Source: Nocardia coubleae NBRC 108252
Lineage (GTDB): Bacteria > Actinomycetota > Actinomycetes > Mycobacteriales > Mycobacteriaceae
Length of the DNA: 64,000 nucleotides
Assembly: GCF_001612805.1 (NCBI RefSeq)
Contig: NZ_BDBD01000011.1
Coordinates: 806,001 to 870,000 of the forward strand
Reading direction: 5' to 3'
This document shows positions 27,867 to 36,070 of the stretch, in pieces. Both the position numbers and the translations under genes were made by a program. A model generated the notes under the pieces. The model was not told the DNA's origin. It made no database searches and was given only the letters and a program-made list of their open reading frames with translations. How positions within the stretch are numbered: position 1 is the stretch's first letter; each line of letters opens with the position of its first letter.

Positions 27867-28886
27867 ATGAGCGATGCCGACGCCGGTGCGGGCAGCTACG
27901 TCGAGAAGGGCGAGTTCCGCCGCGACACCAACTACATCACCACACGCATCACCACCGACGGCCGCGACGGCTACCCCGTCGAACCCGGCCGCTACCGCTT
28001 GGTCGCGGCCCGGGCCTGCCCGTGGGCCAACCGCACCCTGATCGTGCGTCGCCTGCTCGGGCTCGAGCCGGTGCTGTCACTCGGCCTGTGCGGGCCCACC
28101 CACGACAAACTCAGCTGGACCTTCGACCTCGACCCGGGCGGCGTCGATCCGGTGCTCGGTATCCATCGCCTGCGTGACGCCTACCTGGCCCGGTTCCCGG
28201 ACTATCCGCGCGGGATCACCGTGCCCGCGATGGTCGAGATCGCGACCGGGCAGGTGGTCACCAACGACTACGCCCAGATCACTCTCGATTTCTCCACCGA
28301 GTGGAGTGCCTATCACCGGCCGGGCGCGCCGCAGCTGTATCCCGAACCGCTGCGCGACGAGATCGACGCGATCAACCGGGAAGTGTTCACCGAGATCAAC
28401 AACGGCGTGTACCGCTGCGGTTTCGCCGGGGCGCAGGACGCCTACGACGCGGCCTACGACCGGCTCTTCGCCGCGCTCGACCGGGTGAGCGAGCGGTTGC
28501 GCACCCAGCGCTATCTCGTCGGCGACACCATCACCGAAGCCGACGTGCGGCTGTTCACCACCCTGGCCCGCTTCGATCCGGTCTATCACGGGCACTTCAA
28601 GTGCAACCGCACCAAGCTCAGCGAGATGCCGGTGCTGTGGGCCTACACCCGCGACCTGTTCCAGACACCCGGCTTCGGCGACACCATCGACTTCGGCCAG
28701 ATCAAGGAGCACTACTACGTGGTGCACCGCGACATCAACCCCACCGGCATCGTCCCGAAGGGCCCGGACCTGTCGAACTGGCTCACCCCGCACCACCGCG
28801 AGGAACTCGGCGGCCGCCCCTTCGGCGACGGCACCCCACCGCCCCCGCCGCATCCCGGCGAACAGGTACCCGCGATCACGGAGTGA
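27867..28886 (+). CDS. Glutathionyl-hydroquinone reductase-like GST family protein
   Basis: A 339-residue Xi-class GST-like protein. The catalytic motif is CPWANRTLIVRRLLGLE (about residues 50-66), and the typical TVPAMVEI.., ITLDFSTEW and GDTITEADVRLFTTLARFD segments follow. In organisms that use mycothiol such proteins may act with mycothiol instead of glutathione; they remove thiols from quinone adducts. The start is ATG27867. It is divergent from the three-PLP-enzyme operon across 178 bases, which allows shared regulation. Confidence 0.85.
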   Translation: MSDADAGAGSYVEKGEFRRDTNYITTRITTDGRDGYPVEPGRYRLVAARACPWANRTLIVRRLLGLEPVLSLGLCGPTHDKLSWTFDLDPGGVDPVLGIHRLRDAYLARFPDYPRGITVPAMVEIATGQVVTNDYAQITLDFSTEWSAYHRPGAPQLYPEPLRDEIDAINREVFTEINNGVYRCGFAGAQDAYDAAYDRLFAALDRVSERLRTQRYLVGDTITEADVRLFTTLARFDPVYHGHFKCNRTKLSEMPVLWAYTRDLFQTPGFGDTIDFGQIKEHYYVVHRDINPTGIVPKGPDLSNWLTPHHREELGGRPFGDGTPPPPPHPGEQVPAITE

Positions 28887-28916
28887 CCAGCCCCACCAGT
28901 GAAAATGGTTGCGCCT

Positions 28917-28941
28917 GATTGCCTTTCCGAATCCGGGGTAT
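28917..28941 (+). promoter_or_regulatory. SigB/SigF-type promoter of csbD
   Basis: GATT (28917-28920) and GGGTAT (28936-28941) are 15 bases apart, matching the actinobacterial SigB/SigF pattern GTTT-N15-GGGTAT with one mismatch. It lies 74 bases ahead of the csbD start. CsbD is a general-stress protein in other bacteria. Confidence 0.55.
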
Positions 28942-29014
28942 GCGCTCAGCGGGTCCAACGGACGGCCCACGGTCACCGACGCTGACCGAGCGATCTGTCT
29001 GGAAGGAACGAACT

Positions 29015-29188
29015 GTGAGTCTCGCGGACAAGGCGAAGCACAAGGCCGAAGAGCTCATCGGCAAGGCCAAGGAAGCGGCGGGCAAGTCGACCGACGACCG
29101 CTACCTCGAGCACGAGGGCAAGACCGATCAGACCAAGGCCAACATCAAGGACGCGGGCGAGAAGGCCAAGGACGCCTTCCGCCACTGA
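29015..29188 (+). CDS. CsbD-family stress protein
   Basis: A 57-residue hydrophilic, helical protein with the CsbD signature: KAEELIGKAKEAAGKSTDD, then EHEGKTDQTKANIKDAGEKAKDAF. Family members accumulate under general stress; molecular function is unknown. GTG29015 with GGAAGGA upstream is chosen over a longer in-frame ORF from 28919 that would cover the promoter. Confidence 0.88.
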   Translation: MSLADKAKHKAEELIGKAKEAAGKSTDDRYLEHEGKTDQTKANIKDAGEKAKDAFRH

Positions 29189-29203
29189 CACCTGAAGCCC
29201 CGC

Positions 29204-29240
29204 GAAACGCCTCGAACCTCCCGGGTTCGGGGCGTTTCCT
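29204..29240 (+). terminator. csbD terminator
   Basis: GAAACGCCTCGAACC (29204-29218) pairs with GGTTCGGGGCGTTTC (29224-29238) with one G-T pair and a five-base loop, 16 bases after the csbD stop. Confidence 0.8.
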
Positions 29241-29376
29241 TCTGCCCGGACCGCACCCTGGCGGGCATCGTCCTAAGGGAACGTTAGGAACCTTCGTTGT
29301 GGCTTCCGTGGGGGCTGTGACAGCCGACACAGTGGTCTGCGACGGCGCACTGCCGCGCCGATAGAGGAGGTCCAAG

Positions 29377-30738
29377 GTGACAACGACACAGGTCGGTGGT
29401 GAGAAGCGGGTCGTCGCGAATGTGTTGCGCGGGTCGATCGGCAATCTCGTCGAGTGGTACGACTGGTACGTCTACGCCGCGTTCAGCGTGTATTTCGCGA
29501 AGGCGTTCTTCCCCGACGGCGATCCGACGGCCCAGTTGCTCTCGACGGCGGCGGTTTTCGCGGTCGGGTTCATCATGCGCCCGATCGGTGGGTGGGCGCT
29601 GGGCCGCTACGCCGACCGGTTCGGTCGTCGCGCCGCGCTCACCCTGTCGGTCACCGTGATGGCCGCCGGTTCGCTGATGATCGCGGTGACGCCCGGCTTC
29701 TCGACCATCGGCATCGCGGCACCTGTGCTGTTGCTGCTGGCGCGGCTGTTGCAAGGACTCTCCGTCGGCGGCGAATACGCCACCAGCGCCACGTATCTGT
29801 CGGAGGTGGCCTCACCGGGGCGGCGCGGCTTCTACTCCAGCTTCCAGTACGTGACCCTGGTCGCCGGCCAGCTCACCGCGCTCGGTGTGCAGATCGTGCT
29901 GCAGCAGGTGCTCTCCGCCGAACAGATGTACAGCTGGGGCTGGCGCATTCCGTTCCTGATCGGCGCGGGCGGCGCCATCGTGGTGATGCTGCTGCGCCGC
30001 GGCATGGACGAGTCGGAGTCGTTCGAGGCCGCGACGAAGACCACCGGCGCGGCACCGAGCAGCTCGCGCGGTTCGCTGCGGGTGCTGCTGCAGTACCCGC
30101 GCGAATGCCTGCTGGTCGTGGGCCTGACCATGGGTGGCACCGTGGCGTTCTACACCTACACGACCTACATGCAGAAGTTCATGATCAACACCTCGGGCAT
30201 CTCCAAGGACACCGTCGCCTGGATCAACTTCGTCGCACTGCTGGTCTTCGTGGTGCTGCAGCCGATCGCGGGCGGACTGTCCGACCGCATCGGTCGCCGC
30301 AAGCTGCTCATCTTCTTCGGCGTCGCGGGCACCCTGCTGACGGTGCCGATCATGACCACCCTCGCCCACACCGCCAACCCGCTGGCCGCCTTCGGCCTGA
30401 TGATGCTCGCATTGGTGATCGTCACCGGCTACACCTCGATCAACTCGATCGTGAAGGCCGAACTGTTCCCGACCAAGATCCGCGCGCTCGGCGTCGGCCT
30501 GCCGTACGCGCTGACCGTCGCCATCTTCGGTGGCACCGCCGAGATGATCGCGTTGGCGCTGAAGAAGGCGGACCTCGAGTCGCTGTACTTCTTCTACGTC
30601 GCCGGGTGTATCGGGATCTCGCTGCTCACGTACTACTTCATGCGGGAGACCTCGGCCGAGTCGACCATCGAAGCCGAACGCGAGGTCCACGCCGACCCGG
30701 TGGAGCCGGAACGGACGATGGCCGCCGTGCGTGGCTGA
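29377..30738 (+). CDS. MFS metabolite:H+ symporter (KgtP/ProP-like)
   Basis: A 453-residue transporter with about 12 membrane helices. The metabolite:H+ symporter signatures are clear: GNLVEWYDWYVYAAFSVYFAK at the start, RPIGGWALGRYADRFGRRAAL between helices 2 and 3, LLQGLSVGGEYATSATYLSE, and GGLSDRIGRRKLL in the second half. Relatives import alpha-ketoglutarate, other carboxylates or proline/betaine. GTG29377 follows GAGGAGGT. The downstream two-component system and TAXI lipoprotein suggest carboxylate sensing and uptake; the substrate is inference. Confidence 0.88.
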   Translation: MTTTQVGGEKRVVANVLRGSIGNLVEWYDWYVYAAFSVYFAKAFFPDGDPTAQLLSTAAVFAVGFIMRPIGGWALGRYADRFGRRAALTLSVTVMAAGSLMIAVTPGFSTIGIAAPVLLLLARLLQGLSVGGEYATSATYLSEVASPGRRGFYSSFQYVTLVAGQLTALGVQIVLQQVLSAEQMYSWGWRIPFLIGAGGAIVVMLLRRGMDESESFEAATKTTGAAPSSSRGSLRVLLQYPRECLLVVGLTMGGTVAFYTYTTYMQKFMINTSGISKDTVAWINFVALLVFVVLQPIAGGLSDRIGRRKLLIFFGVAGTLLTVPIMTTLAHTANPLAAFGLMMLALVIVTGYTSINSIVKAELFPTKIRALGVGLPYALTVAIFGGTAEMIALALKKADLESLYFFYVAGCIGISLLTYYFMRETSAESTIEAEREVHADPVEPERTMAAVRG

Positions 30739-30784
30739 CCGTGCGGTACACGCGCCGATCCAGGCCCTGTGGGAGGATCGGCGC

Positions 30785-31444
30785 GTGCGGCTTGCGGTGG
30801 TCGAAGACGACGACGGAGTGGGCGACGCCCTGGTGGAGGCGCTCACCGCACGCGGCTACCGCGCCGAGCGCATGCGCCGCGGCGCCGACCTGCTCATCGC
30901 CCACCGCGACTACGACGCCGTCCTCCTCGACCTCGGCCTGCCGGACGCGGACGGACTGCAGGTACTCCGGCAACTGCGCGGGGTGAGCGCCGTGCCGGTG
31001 CTGATCCTGACCGCCCGCAGCGACGAACGGTCCATCGTGCGCGGGCTGCGCGGTGGGGCCGACGACTATGTGGTGAAACCACCGCGGATCGCGGAGCTGA
31101 TGGCGCGGCTGGAGACGGTGCTGCGGCGGGCGGCCGCCGTCGCCAACCAGAGCAGAACCGAGGTCGTCACCGGGGACGTGCGCGTCGACCTGCGCGCCCG
31201 CACGGTCGAGGTGGGCGGAACCCCGGTCTCGCTCACCCAGAAGGAATTCGAGCTGGTCGAGGCGCTCGTGGAGCGACCGGGTGCGGCGGTGAGCAGGCAG
31301 CAGCTGATGGACCGCATCTGGGGCGACGCGTTCGTCGCGGTCTCCCGCTCCCTCGACGTCCACATGACCGGGTTGCGCGCCAAACTGAACCGGCCGGGCC
31401 TGATCACCACCATTCGCGGCTACGGGTATCGGTGGGGGCAGTGA
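30785..31444 (+). CDS. OmpR-family response regulator
   Basis: A 219-residue regulator. The receiver domain (1-115) has acidic EDDDG, phospho-acceptor Asp in LLDLGLPD and Lys in VVKPP; the winged-helix output domain (125-219) contains SLTQKEFELVEALVERPG and TTIRGYGYRW. GTG30785 is chosen because GGGAGGA precedes it and the receiver fold begins there; a 30731 start adds an unlikely leader that overlaps the MFS gene. The sensor kinase gene follows after 16 bases. Confidence 0.9.
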   Translation: MRLAVVEDDDGVGDALVEALTARGYRAERMRRGADLLIAHRDYDAVLLDLGLPDADGLQVLRQLRGVSAVPVLILTARSDERSIVRGLRGGADDYVVKPPRIAELMARLETVLRRAAAVANQSRTEVVTGDVRVDLRARTVEVGGTPVSLTQKEFELVEALVERPGAAVSRQQLMDRIWGDAFVAVSRSLDVHMTGLRAKLNRPGLITTIRGYGYRWGQ

Positions 31445-31460
31445 TCACCGGAGGACGCGC

Positions 31461-33131
31461 GTGCGCCGCCGACTGTTGATCGTCCTCACCGTGTTCGCCG
31501 CGCTGGCGGTGCTGGCCTTCGCGGTGCCGCTGTCACTCACCGCCGCCACCAGCCGCACCCAGCAGCTGGTCCTCGGCCGTTCCGGCGACGCCGACCGTTT
31601 CGCCACTCTCGCCGACGGGGCCGGTTCCCCCGACGGGGTGCGCGCGCTCGCCGACGAGGTGCACCGCTATCACGAGCTGTACGGCGAAAATGTGCTCGTC
31701 GTCGACGCGCGGGGCGCGCCGATCGTCAATGCCGGTGTGGTGGTGACCGATTCGCGTATCAGCGCGGCGCTGGCGGCGGCGCGGCGTAACCAGCGCCCGC
31801 AGCACCAGGATCGGCTCACACCGTGGAGCGCACCGGTCATGCTCGTCGCGCGCCCCGTCGGCACCGGCGTGCAGGTGAACGGCGCCGTCGTGATCGAGGC
31901 GTCGACCGCGGCGGCTCGTGCCGCTATCGCCAGGACCTGGGCTGTGATCGCGGTCGGCGGGTTGGGCGCGATGATCGGCTTCATGCTGTTGGCGCTCGTT
32001 CTGAGCCGCTGGGTGCTGCGTCCGCTGGCCGCGATGTCGGACGCCGTCGCCGAGCTCACCGCCACCCTGCCCAAACCGCGCGGGCGCGCACCGATCACCA
32101 GGAACTACGGCGGCCCGCCCGAGGTTCGCGCGCTGGCCGAGTCCGTCGACGCCATGGCGACCGCAGTCGGTGACTCCGCGGACGCACAACGTCAACTCGT
32201 CGCCGATACCGCACACGCCATGCGTAATCCCCTGGCTGCCTTGATGATTCGACTGGACTCACTCGAGTTCGCCGTGCCCGACACTGCGTCGGCGACTTTT
32301 CGCGGCGCCACCGCGGAGGTGGAACGGTTGACCGCGCTGCTGGATGATCTGCTGGAACTGGCCGTGGCGGAAGCACCCGCGTCGTTCGGGACCGCGGCTT
32401 CCGAGGAGGAACAGTGCGATCCGGCGCAAGTCGTCGCCGACCGCATCGATGCATGGGTGTCGGCGTTCCAGGAGGCGGGCGTTCAGTTGGCGGCGGCCCC
32501 ACGGTCGGCTCCTCGCGTTCAGCCGCTGGATTCGAGTGGTGCGTCCGGTGGGACCAGCGTGACCGCATCTTGTGTTTCCTCGTCGCAAGGCAGCGGCGGG
32601 ATCAGCTCGGCCGCTACGCACGACCCAATGCCAGACGACAGCGGGGCGATCGACTCGGCCGCAGCGCACATTCCAGCGTCGAACGACAACGGCGCGATCA
32701 ATTCGGCCACTGCGCACCTTTCGCCACTGGACGGCGCGATCGACTCGGACGCCGCTCGGATTTCGGCGCCTGACGGTGGGGAGGTGACCGCGGCGATCAG
32801 TTCGGCGGCGCTGGCGCAGATTCTCGATGTGGCGCTGAGCAATTCCTGCCGATACGCGGGTGCCGGAGCGCACACCCAGGTCGCCATAGAGGCCGAGCAG
32901 GGCTGGGTGACGGTGCGGGTCGCCGATGACGGGATCGGTGTCGAACCGGAGGAACTCGCAAAACTCACCACCCGCTTCTTCCGCGGCACCACAGCTGTTC
33001 CGGGCGGCACCGGACTCGGACTTTCGATCGCGCAGGCATTGGCCAGAGCACACGGTGGCGAACTGGCGGTGGAGGCGGTGCGGCCACACGGCCTCGCCGT
33101 GGCGATCCGGCTACCGGCGGTGCTTCGATGA
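31461..33131 (+). CDS. Sensor histidine kinase with repeat insertion
   Basis: A 556-residue membrane kinase: helix 1 at 5-28, an extracytoplasmic domain, helix 2 at about 160-182, HAMP, then the HisKA domain with phospho-His in ADTAHAMRNPLAALMIRL (about 253). The ATPase domain begins near 450 (LAQILDVALSNSCRYAG) and has DDGIGV and GGTGLGLSIAQALARAHGG. Between them lies an extra low-complexity stretch including four tandem units (residues 379-439). Length exceeds the roughly 450-480 usual for this class. It pairs with the adjacent regulator and precedes a TAXI lipoprotein gene. Confidence 0.9.
   Translation: MRRRLLIVLTVFAALAVLAFAVPLSLTAATSRTQQLVLGRSGDADRFATLADGAGSPDGVRALADEVHRYHELYGENVLVVDARGAPIVNAGVVVTDSRISAALAAARRNQRPQHQDRLTPWSAPVMLVARPVGTGVQVNGAVVIEASTAAARAAIARTWAVIAVGGLGAMIGFMLLALVLSRWVLRPLAAMSDAVAELTATLPKPRGRAPITRNYGGPPEVRALAESVDAMATAVGDSADAQRQLVADTAHAMRNPLAALMIRLDSLEFAVPDTASATFRGATAEVERLTALLDDLLELAVAEAPASFGTAASEEEQCDPAQVVADRIDAWVSAFQEAGVQLAAAPRSAPRVQPLDSSGASGGTSVTASCVSSSQGSGGISSAATHDPMPDDSGAIDSAAAHIPASNDNGAINSATAHLSPLDGAIDSDAARISAPDGGEVTAAISSAALAQILDVALSNSCRYAGAGAHTQVAIEAEQGWVTVRVADDGIGVEPEELAKLTTRFFRGTTAVPGGTGLGLSIAQALARAHGGELAVEAVRPHGLAVAIRLPAVLR
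32595..32777 (+). repeat. In-frame tandem repeat inside the kinase gene
   Basis: Four units of 48, 48, 42 and 45 bases encode GGISSAATHDPMPDDS, GAIDSAAAHIPASNDN, GAINSATAHLSPLD and GAIDSDAARISAPDG. All lengths are multiples of three. The following native sequence, TAAISSAALAQ at the entry to the ATPase domain, resembles the unit core, so the array may have arisen by duplication of that segment. Confidence 0.8.
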
Positions 33132-33177
33132 GCGGCGCCGTGCTGAGCGGGCACTGTCCGATGCAGGCGGTGACCCG

Positions 33178-34104
33178 GTGAGCGGCGCGGTGCCGATGAC
33201 GCGTCGTCGGATGCTCGCGCTGACCGCGCTCGCCTCGGCGGCGCTCTTCGGCTGTGGCACGGGCGACCGGTCGACAGTGCGCTTGGCCTCCGGCGAGGAC
33301 GGCGGCTTCTATTTCGCCTTCGCCCGGCTGCTGGCAGACGCGGCCGCGAAGGAAACCGACCACGTCCGGATCGAGCCGGTGGAAACGGCAGGCTCGCAAC
33401 AGAATCTGCGGATGATCGCCGACGGCGAGGTCGAAACCGCACTGGCACTGGCGGATTCGGTCAGCGACTTCGGCGGCCGAGTACTGGCATTGGGCCGCGT
33501 GTACGAGAACTACCTGCAGTTGGCGGTTCGTGCCGACAGCGGCATCGAACAGGTAGCCGACCTGCGTGGCCGACGGGTGAACCTCGGCGCGGCCGGTTCG
33601 GGTGCCGCGGTGACCGGTGCGCGCCTCCTGGCCGCGGCAGGCCTGGACCCGGCCGCCGATGTGGTGATCGAACATCGTCCCCTGCGCGAGGCCACCCGGG
33701 CATTGACCGAGGGCGGCATCGACGCCTTGCTGTGGGCAGGCGGCGTACCGACCGCCGCCCTCACCGTGCCCGATCCGATGCGGCTGCTCGACCTCGGCGC
33801 ACTGGTCGCACCGATGCGCGCGAAGTACGGCCCCGTCTACGACCACGTCGCCATCCCCGCCGACGCCTACCCGGGCAGCCCCGCGGTCCACACCATCGGC
33901 GTCACCAACCTGCTTCTCGCCACCGCGACCCTGCCCGACGAGACAGCCGCCGCCATCGTCGAACTCCTCCTCTGGCACGCCGATGCCCTGGTCCCCGCCG
34001 AGGCCGCGGGCACCCAATTCCTCGACGGCCGTTTCCTCATCGGCACCGGCACCGTCCCCCTGCACCCCGCCGCCGCCGAGGTCTACCGCCGCTGGCACGG
34101 CTGA
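33178..34104 (+). CDS. TAXI-family TRAP solute-binding lipoprotein
   Basis: A 308-residue exported protein. The N-terminus has RRRMLALTALASAALFGC, a twin-arginine-like lipoprotein signal with Cys near residue 25. The mature part is a TAXI binding protein: LASGEDGGFYFAFARLLAD, ETAGSQQNLRMIADGEVETALALAD, LRGRRVNLGAAGSGAAVTGARLL and YPGSPAVHTIGVTNLLL. No TRAP membrane subunit is in the window. It follows the kinase gene by 46 bases and may deliver a ligand signal to the kinase or to the MFS porter. GTG33178 is used; ATG33196 is possible. Confidence 0.85.
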   Translation: MSGAVPMTRRRMLALTALASAALFGCGTGDRSTVRLASGEDGGFYFAFARLLADAAAKETDHVRIEPVETAGSQQNLRMIADGEVETALALADSVSDFGGRVLALGRVYENYLQLAVRADSGIEQVADLRGRRVNLGAAGSGAAVTGARLLAAAGLDPAADVVIEHRPLREATRALTEGGIDALLWAGGVPTAALTVPDPMRLLDLGALVAPMRAKYGPVYDHVAIPADAYPGSPAVHTIGVTNLLLATATLPDETAAAIVELLLWHADALVPAEAAGTQFLDGRFLIGTGTVPLHPAAAEVYRRWHG

Positions 34105-34244
34105 CCGGCCTCCCCGGCACGTTACTCGTGCGGGTTCCCCTATTGCTGCCCGGTACGCCGCACCATCGCGCCACGCGAGCGAAGCCGGGATGCCTCGATT
34201 CCTCGACAGTCACGACCACCTCTTGCTACAGTCCCAGACAGAAA

Positions 34245-34278
34245 ACTACGGGCGCGTAGTAATACACCTACGCTGTAG
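34245..34278. promoter_or_regulatory. Inverted repeats upstream of the mce operon
   Basis: ACTACG-GGCG-CGTAGT (34245-34260) is a perfect palindrome, followed at 34268-34278 by CTAC-GCT-GTAG. They lie in the AT-richer 236-base region ahead of the first permease gene and look like an operator for a TetR- or GntR-type repressor. No other structure is evident between 34105 and 34340. Confidence 0.5.
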
Positions 34279-34340
34279 TAGAAATCTCGCCGGTAGTGGT
34301 CGCACGAGTCCACCACCGCATTCACACAGAGGCGGTTGTG

Positions 34341-35198
34341 ATGGGTCCGAAATTTGTATCCACCAGTGTGCCAACAGATTTTGACCTCATCGTCTCCTTC
34401 TGTCTGGACTGGTGGCGCAACCATCCGCGACGCGCGATAGAGACCGCGGGACGACAGGTGAGCATGGCCTGGCAAGCCACTGCAGAGCTGATCCGAGCAC
34501 TCGGCAATCGCCGTTTTCCGCTGGCCGAATTTCTCCGGCAGAGCTCGTTCATGGCAACTGTCTCAGTCACTCCGACACTCCTCGTTGCCATTCCCATCGC
34601 CGCGATCGTCTCGATCCAGATCGGCGCCCTGGTCAGCCAAGTCGGGGCCACCACGTTCATCGGTGCCGTCAACGGCCTCGGCATCATTCGGCAGGGCGCC
34701 CCACTTGTCACCTCGCTGATGATCGCGGGCGCGGTCGGCTCCTCGATCTGCGCGGATCTGGGATCCCGCACGATCCGGGAGGAGATCGACGCGATGCGGG
34801 TGATGGGCGTCGACCCGGTGCGCAGGCTCGTGGCACCACGACTGCTGGCGGCGGTGCTGGTGAGCATGCTGTTGTGCGGGTTCGTCGTGTTCATCGGTTT
34901 CGCCACCGGCTACCTGTTCGACATCTTCGTCCAGGACGGCACGCCCGGCTCCTACCTCAGTACGTTCGCCTCGTTCGCCGTCGCGAGCGACCTGCTGGTC
35001 GCGCTGGTGAAGGCGGCGGTGTTCGGCGCGCTCACCGCGATCATCGCCTGTGATTGCGGCCTGAACACCGAAGGCGGCCCCGGTGGGGTCGCCGACGCGG
35101 TGAACTCCGCGGTGGTCAGTTCGGCGATCGTGCTCTTCGCGGCCAATATCGCGCTCACTCAGATCTACAACACCCTGCTGCCGTCCAAGGTGCTCTGA
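34341..35198 (+). CDS. Mce-system permease YrbEA (MlaE family)
   Basis: A 285-residue inner-membrane permease of the MlaE/YrbE family with five to six helices. The family core is present: FMATVSVTPTLLVAIPIAAIVSIQ, TSLMIAGAVGSSICADLGSRTIREEIDAMRVMG and the PRLLAAVLVSMLLCGF helix. ATG34341, after AGAGG, opens the mce operon. With the second YrbE protein it should form the transmembrane channel of a lipid importer powered by an MceG ATPase, which is not in this window. Confidence 0.93.
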   Translation: MGPKFVSTSVPTDFDLIVSFCLDWWRNHPRRAIETAGRQVSMAWQATAELIRALGNRRFPLAEFLRQSSFMATVSVTPTLLVAIPIAAIVSIQIGALVSQVGATTFIGAVNGLGIIRQGAPLVTSLMIAGAVGSSICADLGSRTIREEIDAMRVMGVDPVRRLVAPRLLAAVLVSMLLCGFVVFIGFATGYLFDIFVQDGTPGSYLSTFASFAVASDLLVALVKAAVFGALTAIIACDCGLNTEGGPGGVADAVNSAVVSSAIVLFAANIALTQIYNTLLPSKVL

Positions 35199-35199
35199 G

Positions 35200-36060
35200 A
35201 TGTCGAATTACACGCCACCGCTGCTGCGTCCGTTCCACGCGGCGAGAACAGCGACAACGCCGGTCGTCGAGGCGAACGTGCGGATGGGCCACCAGGGCGT
35301 CGTCTTCGTGCGAGCGCTGCTGGCCGTTCCGTTCGTGCTGCGGCACTACCGAAGAGAAGTCACACGGTTGATCATCGATGTCACCTGGGGCAACGGCGCA
35401 CTGGTCGTCGGCGGTGGCACCGCCGGGGTGATCGTGATCCTGTGCGGTTTCGGGGGCGTCACCGTCGGCATGGAATCGCACACCGCGCTCGATCTGTTGA
35501 CGATGAGCCCGCTCACCGGCGCGATCTCGGGTTTCGCCACCACCAGGGAGCTGGCCCCGCTACTGGCGACCATCGCATTCGCCGCCCAGGCGGGTTGCCG
35601 ATTCACCGCACAGATCGGGTCCATGCGGATCGCCGAGGAGATCGACGCGCTCGAGTCGATGGCCATCCGCCCCCTCCCCTACCTGATCACCACTCGCATG
35701 CTGGCTGCCGCCGTCGCGATTCTGCCGTTGTACGCCGTCGGCATGGCCACCGCGTACCTGACCACCAAGATCACCGCGATCTTCCTCGGCGGCAACGGCA
35801 TCGGCACCTACGACCACTACTTCCACCAGTTCCTCGACCCGGGCGACATCGTCTACTCGGTGCTCAAGGCGGTCGCGTTCGTGCTCGTCGCCACGTTCGT
35901 CCAGTGCTACTTCGGCTACATCGCCGCCGGCGGACCGGAAGGTGTCGGCGTCGCGGCCGGGCGAGCCATCAAGGTGACGATCATCGTCGTCGTCTTCCTG
36001 AATCTGCTTCTCACACTGGCTATCTGGGGCGTCGACTCCGGTATCCGGATCTCGGGATAG
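35200..36060 (+). CDS. Mce-system permease YrbEB (MlaE family)
   Basis: A 286-residue second MlaE-type permease starting one base after the previous stop. It has the same fold signature: GGVTVGMESHTALDLLTMSPLTGAISGFATTREL at the N-terminal half, AAQAGCRFTAQIGSMRIAEEIDALESMAI, and LPLYAVGMATAYLTTK. It is expected to heterodimerise with YrbEA. The shared EEIDA loop in both proteins is the usual contact for the ATPase. Confidence 0.93.
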   Translation: MSNYTPPLLRPFHAARTATTPVVEANVRMGHQGVVFVRALLAVPFVLRHYRREVTRLIIDVTWGNGALVVGGGTAGVIVILCGFGGVTVGMESHTALDLLTMSPLTGAISGFATTRELAPLLATIAFAAQAGCRFTAQIGSMRIAEEIDALESMAIRPLPYLITTRMLAAAVAILPLYAVGMATAYLTTKITAIFLGGNGIGTYDHYFHQFLDPGDIVYSVLKAVAFVLVATFVQCYFGYIAAGGPEGVGVAAGRAIKVTIIVVVFLNLLLTLAIWGVDSGIRISG

Positions 36061-36070
36061 GGGAAACGAC

